DNA of 64,000 nucleotides from an uncultured Dorea sp. (GTDB lineage Bacteria > Bacillota > Clostridia > Lachnospirales > Lachnospiraceae). The notes beneath the pieces are model-generated. The model was not told where the DNA came from. It ran no database searches and saw only the letters and a list, made by a program, of their open reading frames with translations. Shown one piece after another: positions 35,069-44,104 of the stretch. The stretch covers positions 62,001 through 126,000 of the forward strand of contig CAPEBR010000001.1 in assembly GCA_948602995.1 (NCBI GenBank), written 5' to 3'. A program made the position numbers and the translations under genes. Numbering within the stretch: position 1 is the stretch's first letter; every line of letters begins with the position of its first letter.

Positions 35069-36453
35069 TATATTACCTTACCCGGATTCAGTAATCCTTT
35101 CGGATCAAAAACCCGTTTAATGCCCTGCATAATCCCTATCTGTTCTTCTCCTAGCTGTTCTCTTAAATATACCCGCTTCGCATATCCAATTCCGTGCTCA
35201 CCGGAAACTGCGCCTCCTATTTCGGCCGCCTTTACATACATATCCTCCATGACGCTCTCAAGCTTTTCCCTCCAGGCCCCCTCCTCAAGATTGTCACGGC
35301 ATATATAAATATGAAGATTTCCATCTCCCGCATGTCCAAAACTCGGTATCCGGATATGATATTTTTCTGCAAGTTCATGTGTATAGCGTATAAATTCTGC
35401 AATTTTATTTCGAGGAACGACAACGTCACACTCGTCCATTTCCGTTGTAGACGCCTTGATCGCTTCCAGGAACGCACCTCTAGCAGACCACACGGCATCC
35501 TTTCTCTCCGGTGTATCCACCAGAAAAACATCCAGCGCCCCATTCTCAAGACAGAACCTGGCCGTTTTGTCATATTCCGCCTCCACCTGCATCTTGGAAT
35601 TTCCGTCAAAAGTCAGAAGCAGATAAGCCGGACTCTTTCTGTCTGGAAATTTCTTTCCAAGGAAATCCTCAGCAAATAAGATGACCTCCCGTTCCATAAA
35701 TTCAATTGCCGTGGGACTGGATTTCAGCCGTATAATTTCCGGCACAGCTCCAATCGCATCCTCCATTTTTCCATAAGGAATGAGGAGGCTGACCGAATGT
35801 TCCGGAAGAGGGACAAGCTTTAATATTAATTTCGTAATAATTCCCAGCGTTCCCTCGGAACCGATCATTAGATCCTTCAGACTATATCCAGAGCTGTTTT
35901 TTACGATCTTGCCTCCAAATTCTTCTACCTCTCCGTTAGGAAGCACGACTGTCATTCCACGAACATAATCTCTTGTCACCCCGTACTTTACAGCCCGCAT
36001 CCCGCCTGCATTGGTACTGACATTGCCTCCGATTGTCGCGGACTTTTCCCCCGGATCGGGCGGATACAAAAATTGATGGTCTTCTGCAAATTTTGCAAGC
36101 TCCATCAACAGGACGCCTGGTTCTACCGTAACTGTCAGATTTTCCTCATCCAGTTCCAAAATATGATTCATCAAAGTTGTTTCAATCATAATACCGCCGT
36201 CAAGGGCAACAGCCGCTCCCACAAGCCCTGTACCGGCTCCCCGCACAACAACCGGTATCTCCTGATCGTATGCATATCTCATGATGGAGGAAACTTCTTC
36301 TGTAGACTGAACCTTAATCAAAATATCAGGATACCCTGACACTCCGCCCAGCTCGTCATGACTGTAATCCTCACCGATTTTCTCCTTTGTCCAAATCCGA
36401 GGTACATCCACAATTTCTTTTAAATAGGCAATCTGTTCCTGTTTCAGACTCAT
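35068..36453 (-). CDS. FAD-linked 2-hydroxyacid (lactate) dehydrogenase, LctD/GlcD type
   Basis: 461 aa. FAD-binding type-4 domain (VVVRGAGTGLVGAAVALDGG; YPPDPGEKSATIGGNVSTNAGG; GSEGTLGIITKLILKL) and C-terminal FAD-oxidase domain (GHAGDGNLHIY, GAVSGEHGIGYAK). In Acetobacterium the same gene trio (EtfB, EtfA with ferredoxin domain, LctD) forms an electron-bifurcating lactate dehydrogenase that reduces NAD with lactate at the cost of reduced ferredoxin. Start ATG 36453 is set by AGGAGG 6 nt upstream and by the family; the frame is open 22 codons further. It overlaps etfA by 4 bp. The 2-hydroxyacid could be other than lactate. Confidence 0.87.
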   Translation of the reverse strand: MSLKQEQIAYLKEIVDVPRIWTKEKIGEDYSHDELGGVSGYPDILIKVQSTEEVSSIMRYAYDQEIPVVVRGAGTGLVGAAVALDGGIMIETTLMNHILELDEENLTVTVEPGVLLMELAKFAEDHQFLYPPDPGEKSATIGGNVSTNAGGMRAVKYGVTRDYVRGMTVVLPNGEVEEFGGKIVKNSSGYSLKDLMIGSEGTLGIITKLILKLVPLPEHSVSLLIPYGKMEDAIGAVPEIIRLKSSPTAIEFMEREVILFAEDFLGKKFPDRKSPAYLLLTFDGNSKMQVEAEYDKTARFCLENGALDVFLVDTPERKDAVWSARGAFLEAIKASTTEMDECDVVVPRNKIAEFIRYTHELAEKYHIRIPSFGHAGDGNLHIYICRDNLEEGAWREKLESVMEDMYVKAAEIGGAVSGEHGIGYAKRVYLREQLGEEQIGIMQGIKRVFDPKGLLNPGKVI

Positions 36454-37643
36454 CTTGCTCCTCCTTTCAATCTGCAAAGAAGCTTTGGAAGAATCTCGTA
36501 CAAATCTCCCACAAAGCAATAATGTGCCAGATTAAATATATCCGCATTCTTATCCTGATTTATAGAAATAATGCATTCCGCGCCCTTCATGCCCGCAGCA
36601 AACTGGACCGATCCTGAAATCCCCAGCGTAATAATTAATTTAGGCTTCACTGTACGCCCGCTTAAACCAATCTGCCTTCTTGCATCAAACCATCCCGCCT
36701 CAATCAATGGTCTGGTGCAGGCAAGCTGCGCTCCGAGAAGTTCTGCAAGCTCTTGTGCCATTGCCAAATCCTGCCTGTTTTTGACTCCCCTTCCCACTGC
36801 GACAATCACCTCGGCCTCCGCAATATCAATTGTCCTGGGCTTCTCAATTTCTCTCTGAACTTTCACACAAGATTTCAGCTTTTCATCCGCAAGTTCCATC
36901 TTTTCTATCTTCCCTGATGCCTGTCTGCTACGCTCTGCCGATGAAAACACCTTATACCGCACTGTGCAAAACTGTGGTCTGCAATTTGGAGTAACAATCT
37001 GCGCCATAATATTACCCCCGAAAGCCGGCCGGATCTGTACCAAATCTGTATTTTTTTTCATCTTTAATACAGTACAATCTGCAGTCAGCCCTGTCTGGAA
37101 TCTCGCGGCCGCTCTGGGAGCAAGAGAACGCCCTTTCACCGTTGCGCCATACATCATGACAGAAGGATGTATTTTGTTTACAAAATCTTCAATCACATTC
37201 GTATAAGGACCTGTCTTAAACTCGCTAAGATACTGGCTGTCATAACAGTATACACAATCTGCACCGTAATGCAGAAGCTCCTCCGCCGTCCTGGAAAGCT
37301 CATATCCCGCAAGCAGCACATAAACTGGATGACCGTTTACCTCTGCCAGTTCCTTTGCCTTACCCAGCAGTTCATATACCACTGGATGCACTTCTCCCTT
37401 TTCCCATTCTGCAAAAACAGCAATACCATTCCAGAGATTCTTATCAACCTCTTGTGCCGCTTCCTCCTCGAATGTAACTACTCCCGGAACGCCGTTCTTT
37501 ACGCAAAGCCTGCACATTCTGCAGCCTGCATCAATTTTAAGTGTTCCATCCTCATATGAAATTGCATGAAAAGGACATAGTGCACACATTTTTTCTGCAA
37601 TTTCAGAAGTCACCTTTTCCTGGTGCACTTTTAAACTTCCCAT
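36450..37643 (-). CDS. etfA: Electron-transfer flavoprotein alpha subunit with N-terminal ferredoxin-like domain
   Basis: 397 aa. The first 70 residues hold five cysteines (C20, C23, C41, C44, C47; CALCPFHAI, CRMCRLC), a ferredoxin-like module found in LctC-type EtfA. Then the Etf alpha/beta domain and the C-terminal FAD domain (VAVGRGVKNRQDLAMAQELA, RQIGLSGRTVKPKL, GISGSVQFAAGM, INQDKNADIF). It pairs with EtfB and passes electrons to or from the FAD-linked dehydrogenase. AGGAG stands 10 nt before the ATG. Tight spacing on both sides shows one operon. Confidence 0.92.
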   Translation of the reverse strand: MGSLKVHQEKVTSEIAEKMCALCPFHAISYEDGTLKIDAGCRMCRLCVKNGVPGVVTFEEEAAQEVDKNLWNGIAVFAEWEKGEVHPVVYELLGKAKELAEVNGHPVYVLLAGYELSRTAEELLHYGADCVYCYDSQYLSEFKTGPYTNVIEDFVNKIHPSVMMYGATVKGRSLAPRAAARFQTGLTADCTVLKMKKNTDLVQIRPAFGGNIMAQIVTPNCRPQFCTVRYKVFSSAERSRQASGKIEKMELADEKLKSCVKVQREIEKPRTIDIAEAEVIVAVGRGVKNRQDLAMAQELAELLGAQLACTRPLIEAGWFDARRQIGLSGRTVKPKLIITLGISGSVQFAAGMKGAECIISINQDKNADIFNLAHYCFVGDLYEILPKLLCRLKGGAR

Positions 37644-37664
37644 TTTAATTTACTCCTAATCGTT

Positions 37665-38468
37665 CTATACTTTATTCTCTGAAACAAATTTTTTCTCAAG
37701 CAGCACCCGATAGAATAGATTCCCCAGCTTTTCCGGCTCTCCCTCGTATTTCTGACAGGAAGCGTTCCTCTCCGGCGGAAAGATACGTTCTACCTGTGTT
37801 GGAGAACCTTCCAGGCCGTAATGTCTCCTGTCCTTGTCCGAAAAATCAGACAATCCAATCCGTTCAATTTCCAAACCTCCTGTCTTCATCTTTCTTTTGT
37901 AAGAAGGCAGCCTTGGAGTATTGGCATCCTTTTCTATCGTCAGAAGACAGGGCATGAAAAGCTTAAGCTGTCTCTGACAGTTCTCCTGATTTTCTAAAAC
38001 CGTAAGCTCATTTCCCTCCGCTCCCAGAACCATTTCTACATTTGCTATATGCTCTATTCCGAGAAATTCTGCCATTTCAGGCCCAACCTGTGCAGTATCC
38101 CCGTCCGTTGTCTGTTTCCCGCATAAAATCAAATCATATGTACCAGCTTTCCTGACTCCCTGGCTTAAGGCATAGCTGGTTGCCGCAACATCAGAACCTG
38201 CAAAGCTTCTGTCACTGATTAAAATCCCTCTGTCTGCTCCCATCCAGACCGCTTCCCGCAGCACCGCTTCCGCCTGTCCCGGTCCCATCGTAATCACATC
38301 CACTTTTCCGCCGTATTTTTCACGCAGCAAAAGCGCCTGTTCTATTGCAAAAAGATCAAAGGGATTCATTTTTGCCTCCACTCCGTCCCGTTTCAGTACA
38401 CCAGTTTCCTCATCTACTTCAACCGCTGTCGTCCCCGGCACCTGTTTGATACAAACAAGAATCTCCAT
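37665..38468 (-). CDS. etfB: Electron-transfer flavoprotein beta subunit
   Basis: 267 aa. KQVPGTTAVEVDEETGVLKRDG, KMNPFDLFAIEQALLLRE, and CGKQTTDGDTAQVGPEMAE, the nucleotide/flavin loop of bifurcating-type EtfB. Forms a heterodimer with EtfA. AGGGGGT before ATG 38468. It is 18 bp downstream of the regulator gene and 21 bp upstream of etfA. Confidence 0.93.
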   Translation of the reverse strand: MEILVCIKQVPGTTAVEVDEETGVLKRDGVEAKMNPFDLFAIEQALLLREKYGGKVDVITMGPGQAEAVLREAVWMGADRGILISDRSFAGSDVAATSYALSQGVRKAGTYDLILCGKQTTDGDTAQVGPEMAEFLGIEHIANVEMVLGAEGNELTVLENQENCQRQLKLFMPCLLTIEKDANTPRLPSYKRKMKTGGLEIERIGLSDFSDKDRRHYGLEGSPTQVERIFPPERNASCQKYEGEPEKLGNLFYRVLLEKKFVSENKV

Positions 38469-38486
38469 ACATTACCCCCTGTCCTG

Positions 38487-39350
38487 CTAATACATTTTAT
38501 CTGTAATTGATTGTGATGTTTTCTGATTATTTTTAAAACTGTCGTCAAATGTCTTGCGGTAAAACTCAATATATAGAACTTCAATAATGAACATCTGGCT
38601 TATGACTGCCGTTGTAGAGCCTCCCTGGAGAGGTCCTTCGTTTGCTCCACAGAGTAAAACCATATCCGTATAATCTACAAGAGGTGATTTCTGAAATCTT
38701 GTAATACCTGCAACATACGCCTGGTTCTGCTTTGCAAGCTTGGCAACTAAGACAGAATCCTTTGTAGAACCAGAATAAGATATTACAATTGCTACGTCAT
38801 CCTTTTGAAGTGTAGACGCCATCATAGTCTGCATATGCGAATCTGTAAAACAATAAACCTTATTTGAAATACGAAGAAACTTATTCACTGCCATCATCGC
38901 CATCACCTGGCTCGTTCCCATTCCAAAGAAAAAAATCCTCTTTGCAGCAATCATTTTTTCCAGCAATATCTCCATCTTTTCTTCTTCCAAAAGTGTATGA
39001 GTCTCTGTCAGCACACCGATATTGGAATTTAAAAGCTTTTTTGACATCACAGAAAAGAAATCATCCATTCCGATATTCCCATTCAGCATCTCCTGTCCTT
39101 TTTTTTCTGTACCATCCTGGACACAGAGCGACAACTGAATCCTGAACTCTTGATATCCCTTAAGCTTCATACTTTTACAAAACCGAAATACTGTTGTTTC
39201 TCCAACCTCACACCCCGCGGCTAAGTCGGTAATTGACATATAAAGACTTTCTTTCGGGTTTGACAGAACGTAGTCTGCTACCTTTTTTTCTGCTTTTGTC
39301 AGATGCGGATACATCATCTGTATCTGTACAATAAAGTTATTCTGAGCCAT
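38487..39350 (-). CDS. MurR/RpiR family transcriptional regulator
   Basis: 287 aa. N-terminal HTH_6 domain (LTKAEKKVADYVLSN, MSITDLAAGCEVGETTVFRFCK) and C-terminal SIS sugar-phosphate-binding domain (FFFGMGTSQVMAMMAVNKF, VISYSGSTKDSV). Such regulators sense a phosphosugar; with NanE and a ROK kinase alongside, ManNAc-6-P or GlcNAc-6-P is a fair guess. It is inside the operon it probably controls. Candidate operators are the AAAATATTTT palindromes at 46582 and 46613. AGGAGG before ATG 39350. Confidence 0.9.
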   Translation of the reverse strand: MAQNNFIVQIQMMYPHLTKAEKKVADYVLSNPKESLYMSITDLAAGCEVGETTVFRFCKSMKLKGYQEFRIQLSLCVQDGTEKKGQEMLNGNIGMDDFFSVMSKKLLNSNIGVLTETHTLLEEEKMEILLEKMIAAKRIFFFGMGTSQVMAMMAVNKFLRISNKVYCFTDSHMQTMMASTLQKDDVAIVISYSGSTKDSVLVAKLAKQNQAYVAGITRFQKSPLVDYTDMVLLCGANEGPLQGGSTTAVISQMFIIEVLYIEFYRKTFDDSFKNNQKTSQSITDKMY

Positions 39351-39396
39351 CTGTTTTCCTCCTTGGTTTCTTAAAACTTACAGGAAACGTAACAGT

Positions 39397-40302
39397 TCAG
39401 ACACCCTCACTGTTACGGGAAACACCCTCTACTCTCTGCAAAGCAGCATAAAATGCCCCCCACAGCCCCGCCTGGTTGCCAAGAACCGCCGCCAGGATCT
39501 CCACATCGTCAAAGCTTGACATAATCCGCTTCCTGACAGACTCTCTAACCATGTCAACCACATCTGCCCGCGCCATAATGCCTCCGCCTAAAATAACACA
39601 TCTTGGATTAAAAATGTGAATCAATGTGACGAGTCCATGTGCGATTTCCTGCACCCATTCCTCAACAATCTGTCTTATTTCCGGTAAATGTATATTCTGA
39701 AACACTTGCTTTCCATCTGCAATCTGCGGAAATTTTTCCGAAACTCTCCGTACTAGTACACTTGTCGATGCATAATCCTCATAACAGCCGCTGCTCCTCA
39801 CACCAGAACGCACATCTCTTCCATGAATAATCATACTCCCGAATTCTCCCGCTGAACCTGCAAAACCTCGAAAGACCTGTCCGCCGGTTACAAAAGCTCC
39901 TCCTACCCCCGTACCGTAGGTTAAACACAGATATTCCTGCCTTCCCTTTGCCGCACCGAATATTCCTTCACCAAGAGCCGCTGAATTTACATCATTCTCC
40001 ACTGCCGTCGGAACTCCAAATTCATTTTCCAGCACCTTACGTATCTCCATTCCTGTATACCCAGGAATGTTATCATTCGCATATCGGATACATCCCTTTT
40101 CTGTGTCTACCTGTCCCGCAGTGCTGATCCCAATCCCGTCGCACGGGCCAAGCATCCGGATAATTTCTATTACTTTATGCATCAGATATACTCCGCCCTT
40201 TCCGGCTTCAGATTCACATTCTGCTGTTTTATACATTTCCCCGTCTATACACTTTGCATATTTTATAGATGTTCCACCTATATCCAGTATTACTATCTCC
40301 AT
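39397..40302 (-). CDS. ROK family sugar kinase
   Basis: 301 aa. MEIVILDIGGTSIKYA (phosphate loop), VENDVNSAALGE (catalytic Asp), TYGTGVGGAFVTGG, and GSMIIHGRDV. The zinc-binding CxCGxxGC motif of many ROK proteins is not present in the expected place; instead GVRSSGCYEDYAS is seen. Next to nanE it is most likely an N-acetylmannosamine kinase or related hexose kinase. Start ATG 40302 has AGGAG 5 nt before it; the frame is open 17 codons further up. Confidence 0.87.
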   Translation of the reverse strand: MEIVILDIGGTSIKYAKCIDGEMYKTAECESEAGKGGVYLMHKVIEIIRMLGPCDGIGISTAGQVDTEKGCIRYANDNIPGYTGMEIRKVLENEFGVPTAVENDVNSAALGEGIFGAAKGRQEYLCLTYGTGVGGAFVTGGQVFRGFAGSAGEFGSMIIHGRDVRSGVRSSGCYEDYASTSVLVRRVSEKFPQIADGKQVFQNIHLPEIRQIVEEWVQEIAHGLVTLIHIFNPRCVILGGGIMARADVVDMVRESVRKRIMSSFDDVEILAAVLGNQAGLWGAFYAALQRVEGVSRNSEGV

Positions 40303-40368
40303 TTTAACTCCTGATTTATATACAGTACAACTAGTTTCTGACAAAAACGTCAAATATCGCCCCTCACC

Positions 40369-40429
40369 CTTGAATCACGTTCTTACGGAATGCGCAGCTT
40401 ACGCGCATTCCTGACCCGTGAATAGTAAC
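40369..40429. repeat. Diverged right half of the 133-bp repeat, copy 3
   Basis: TGAATCAC, TTCTTACGG and GAATAGTAAC align with the right half of copies 1 and 2. The stem has changed on both sides: AATGCGC/GCGCATT instead of TCTGTGC/GCACAGA, i.e. base pairing is kept. It lies between the ROK and nanE genes of element B. Confidence 0.75.
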
Positions 40430-40456
40430 GTCCATTCTGCGGCCAATCCCCCAAAA

Positions 40457-41143
40457 CTATGTATGTAACGCTTTCACGAATCGTTTCGTAATGTCCATGG
40501 GCCTTGTAATTGCCGTTCCAACTACAGCAGCCAGTACTCCTGTCCCGATTACACTTTCCAGTTCCTCAGGCGTCCATATTCCGCCTTCCGCAATCACAGG
40601 TTTTTGCGTCTTTTCTACCAGGCTTTTTATAAGCCTGATATCAGGAAGCGCATTTCCCTTTGTATAAGCTGTATAACCATTCAACGTTGTTCCTATCACA
40701 TCAAACCCTAAGTCTGCCGCACGAATTCCTTCTTCCAGTGTGGAACAATCCGCCATGAAAAGCTGGGCCGGATATCTTTTCCTCACTTCTCGGAAGAACT
40801 CCTCAAGCCTGATGCCTCCCGGCCTGATTCTGTCTGTTCCATCGAGAGCAATAATTTCCGGCCGGATGGAGGCAAGCTCATCTACCTCCTTAAGCGTCGG
40901 CGTAATAAATACTTCTGAATCTGCATACTCCTTTTTAATAATTCCAATCACAGGAAGATGAACTTCTTCTCTGATTTTTAAAATATCTGAGACAGTATTA
41001 GCACGAATTCCTGCCGCGCCTCCCCACATTGCCGCTACTGCCATCCTCTGCATAATGTAGGAACTATGCAGAGGTTCGTTTTCAAGCGCCTGACACGACA
41101 CGATTAATCCCCCTCTAATAGACTCCAGTACTTTATCTGCCAT
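40457..41143 (-). CDS. nanE: Putative N-acetylmannosamine-6-phosphate 2-epimerase
   Basis: 228 aa. TIM-barrel NanE: RGGLIVSCQALENEPLHSS, MAVAAMWGGAAGIRANTV, IGIIKKEY, EIIALDGTDRIRP, GFDVIGTTLNGYT, PVIAEGGIWTPEEL and VVGTAITRP. Converts ManNAc-6-P to GlcNAc-6-P in sialic acid use. Normal length. GGGAGG before ATG. No nagA or nagB is in the operon, so those steps must be supplied elsewhere. Confidence 0.92.
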   Translation of the reverse strand: MADKVLESIRGGLIVSCQALENEPLHSSYIMQRMAVAAMWGGAAGIRANTVSDILKIREEVHLPVIGIIKKEYADSEVFITPTLKEVDELASIRPEIIALDGTDRIRPGGIRLEEFFREVRKRYPAQLFMADCSTLEEGIRAADLGFDVIGTTLNGYTAYTKGNALPDIRLIKSLVEKTQKPVIAEGGIWTPEELESVIGTGVLAAVVGTAITRPMDITKRFVKALHT

Positions 41144-41184
41144 TCGACAACCTCCCTCGCAACAGATTCCTTAACTGCAAAACA

Positions 41185-42261
41185 TTAGATAATCTCTTGA
41201 AACGCGATATCCAGTCTCTCTAAATCTGTTTTTTCTGTAATATTATTTTTCATGATATTCCATTCTCTTAGTCTTGCAATATTTTCTGAGGAAGGCTCTA
41301 CGCCAAGCGCCTCTAATTTTGTCGGCATCTTCATCTCCTTCATCAGATTCAGAATCTTTTGATACTCTTCCTCTGTATCATTATTAAACCGCATCTGCAT
41401 TAATACTCCGACTGCCACAATCTCTCCATGCAGAGCGCCTTTTGATTCTTTTGGAAAATATTTACGCATTCCATCATATAGTCCATGTGCTATAGCAAGT
41501 TGATCCGAACCGCTGGAAAAACCGCTCACCATAGATGTAATAATGAGATTAACCAGTACCAGATCCCGGAGAAGTTCCTTATCATCCTGCGGATTCTTGT
41601 ACACTTTCAGTCCATAATTTGTTAAAAAGTCATATATGAAAGTAGAATTCATATAAGCCATCTTCTTAAAAATAGATACTGCCGGATATCTCATATCCGC
41701 CCTTCCATTTACAATTTCGGGCAGCTTAGCAATGGAATCCAGTATTCCAGAAGCAAACAAACGGCTCGGCGAGCTCCCAATAATATCTAGATCTGCAATA
41801 ACAGAATCTACTTCCTTTTCCTTTTGAATAGAACAATCATAGCTTCCTGTATCTTTTGTATACATGATACTTACAGCTGAAGACGCCGCACATGTTGCCA
41901 CAGAAGTCGGTACTGTAATCAGCGGCAGACGGCTCATATCAGAAATCACCTTGCACAAATCCATACATTTTCCTCCTCCGACGGCAATGATGACCCCTGT
42001 CTTTTCTTCCAGCGCTTTTTTAGATAATCTTTCTGCAAAATCCACAGAATTCGGTTCATCCATCAGATTCCATTGTGCCTCTATTTTTTCTTCCTTCAGC
42101 TTTTCTTCGACTTTATCCCGAACAAGAGGAAGCGTGATACTGCCCCCAACAAAAAACGCGCTGTCCGCATACCTTTTTATTTCTTCCGGAAGTTTCATGA
42201 CTGCACCTTCCCCATAAATAAATCTGCTTACTCCAATCATCAGCATACCTGTTTTATCCAT
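41185..42261 (-). CDS. Iron-containing/glycerol-dehydrogenase-family polyol dehydrogenase
   Basis: 358 aa. NAD-binding GGGKCMDLCKVISD, TVPTSVATCAASSAVSIMYT, and metal ligands in ASGILDSIAKLPE, IAHGLYDG and LHGEIVAVG; overall plan of GldA/glycerol-1-phosphate dehydrogenase. It would oxidise or reduce a secondary alcohol on a small polyol or sugar acid. This enzyme is not part of the classical sialic-acid route, so the operon's substrate may be unusual. AGGAGG before ATG 42261. Confidence 0.85.
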   Translation of the reverse strand: MDKTGMLMIGVSRFIYGEGAVMKLPEEIKRYADSAFFVGGSITLPLVRDKVEEKLKEEKIEAQWNLMDEPNSVDFAERLSKKALEEKTGVIIAVGGGKCMDLCKVISDMSRLPLITVPTSVATCAASSAVSIMYTKDTGSYDCSIQKEKEVDSVIADLDIIGSSPSRLFASGILDSIAKLPEIVNGRADMRYPAVSIFKKMAYMNSTFIYDFLTNYGLKVYKNPQDDKELLRDLVLVNLIITSMVSGFSSGSDQLAIAHGLYDGMRKYFPKESKGALHGEIVAVGVLMQMRFNNDTEEEYQKILNLMKEMKMPTKLEALGVEPSSENIARLREWNIMKNNITEKTDLERLDIAFQEII

Positions 42262-42328
42262 TCTTTATTTCCTCCTATAATTTACTCAGAAATTGATATG
42301 TCCCCTGTGAAACTTGATAACTACTTTC

Positions 42329-43162
42329 TTACTTATCACTGCCTGCCGTCAATCCTCCTATTAGGTATTTCTGCGCAATGAGATAAATCAGAATCGGCGG
42401 TATGATTGCAATGATTGTCCCCGACATAATCCAGTTCCACGGCGTAACGATATCCTTCATCCTGGAAAGACCTACCGTCATAGATACCTTTCCCGGAGAC
42501 GATGTCAGTATCATCGGATACAGATATGCGTCCCACCCTGTAAAAAATGAAAGAGCAAATGCCGTCGTAACTGCTGGAAGTGAAATAGGCAGAATAATTT
42601 TTACAAGCGCACCAAGCCTTGTACAGCCATCCACTGCCGCCGCTTCCTCCAGCGTAGATGAAATACTGTCAAAAAAACCTTTCAAAAGCAGAATAGGATT
42701 TGCTATGGCGGACGCTACCATCGCCAGCACGACAACAATATATGTGTCATACAGCCCCGTTGAATTAGAAAGTCCATAAAGAGGCGTTACGATAACAATC
42801 TGCGGAATAACCTGAATTGCTACAATAAGCATCATAAACGCAACTTTAAATCGAAACCGAAACCTTGATAATGCATAAGCCGCCAGAATTGAAATAATAA
42901 TTGTAAAAATGCTCGTCCCCACCGCATAAATAACAGACGCTTTCAAATATTCCCACATTGGTGTCTGTGCCGCGACCTCCACATAGTTCTCCCATGCAAA
43001 ATATTTGGGATACAGCATGCGTTCTCCTAATTTTTCAAAAGGCGTAAGCGATGTGATAAACGCGGTATAAATAGGAAGCAGAGCAATCACTACCCAGACA
43101 ATAATAACGAAATAGCGTACTATATAATCTCTGATTGTTTTATTTCTTCTTTTCCTTTTCAT
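42329..43162 (-). CDS. Sugar ABC transporter permease (MalG type)
   Basis: 277 aa, six transmembrane helices; the ATPase-docking EAA loop is EEAAAVDGCTRLGALVKIILPIS. Starts directly at the stop of the other permease. Imports the operon's sugar with the lipoprotein and partner permease. No ATPase gene is present; a shared MsmX-like ATPase is usual for this group. Confidence 0.92.
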   Translation of the reverse strand: MKRKRRNKTIRDYIVRYFVIIVWVVIALLPIYTAFITSLTPFEKLGERMLYPKYFAWENYVEVAAQTPMWEYLKASVIYAVGTSIFTIIISILAAYALSRFRFRFKVAFMMLIVAIQVIPQIVIVTPLYGLSNSTGLYDTYIVVVLAMVASAIANPILLLKGFFDSISSTLEEAAAVDGCTRLGALVKIILPISLPAVTTAFALSFFTGWDAYLYPMILTSSPGKVSMTVGLSRMKDIVTPWNWIMSGTIIAIIPPILIYLIAQKYLIGGLTAGSDK

Positions 43163-44035
43163 CTAATCGGCCTCCTTTGAATTGCGTTTCATCAGGAAAA
43201 ATGCAATCACTGATACAAACAGCATAGTAAATATTGCAATAGCCGATGCCCCGCCCATATCACCATTGATAAACGCCTTTTTATAAATCGTAATACTAAG
43301 CAGTTCAGTAGCATTTAACGGGCCTCCTCCTGTAATGACATAGACTAGATCAAATATCGTAAATGACCATGCCATCAGGATGGTTCCACTCATTACCATA
43401 ACAGGCCTGAGAAGCGGCAGTGTAATATGCCAGAAATATTTCCATCCAAGTGCGCCGTCCAGTTTTGCCGCCTCTTCCACTTCTGCCGGTATTGTCTGCA
43501 GAGCGGATAGTAAACTCATGACCAAAAACGGTACACCCTTCCATATACGGATAAAAATAACTGTGGCAAGAGCCAGTTCTGCCCCCAGGAAGCTGATAGG
43601 TTCTTTAATAAGCCCCAGATCTAAAAGAAGCGTATTCACAATTCCATTTGTAGAATTTAAAACCCAGCTCCACATCGTCCCTGCAAACACATGGGGAATG
43701 ACCCATGGAATAATGACAACTGTCCTGAAAAAGCCTCTGCCCGGAATCGGCTTATTCAGTGCAAGTGCAAGAATCGTCCCAACTAAAAAGATACCCACAA
43801 TACCACATACTACCCATATCATTGTTCTTCCCAGAGTTTTTGTAAATGTCTCGGTAAATAGATATTTATAATTATTCAACCCTGCCCAGCTGTTAAAGTT
43901 ACCAATCAAATCTACTTTTGCAAAGGAATACCATAATAAATTGAAAAGAGGTATGGCAAAAATCATAATAATAATGACGATTGCCGGTACTAAAAATATA
44001 TAAGGCAGTGCTTTTCTTTTCCGTTTAAGGTTCAT
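43163..44035 (-). CDS. Sugar ABC transporter permease (MalF type)
   Basis: 290 aa, six transmembrane helices; EAA loop EEAAKLDGALGWKYFWHITLPLL. N-terminus NLKRKRKALPYIFLVPA is typical of CUT1 permeases. AAGGTGG before ATG 44035. It abuts the second permease gene. Confidence 0.92.
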   Translation of the reverse strand: MNLKRKRKALPYIFLVPAIVIIIMIFAIPLFNLLWYSFAKVDLIGNFNSWAGLNNYKYLFTETFTKTLGRTMIWVVCGIVGIFLVGTILALALNKPIPGRGFFRTVVIIPWVIPHVFAGTMWSWVLNSTNGIVNTLLLDLGLIKEPISFLGAELALATVIFIRIWKGVPFLVMSLLSALQTIPAEVEEAAKLDGALGWKYFWHITLPLLRPVMVMSGTILMAWSFTIFDLVYVITGGGPLNATELLSITIYKKAFINGDMGGASAIAIFTMLFVSVIAFFLMKRNSKEAD

Positions 44036-44104
44036 ATACTACCACCTTTCAATAAGTGTAAAATGAAATGGATGGACCGCCGTCAGCCCATCCATTTTCT
44101 TCAA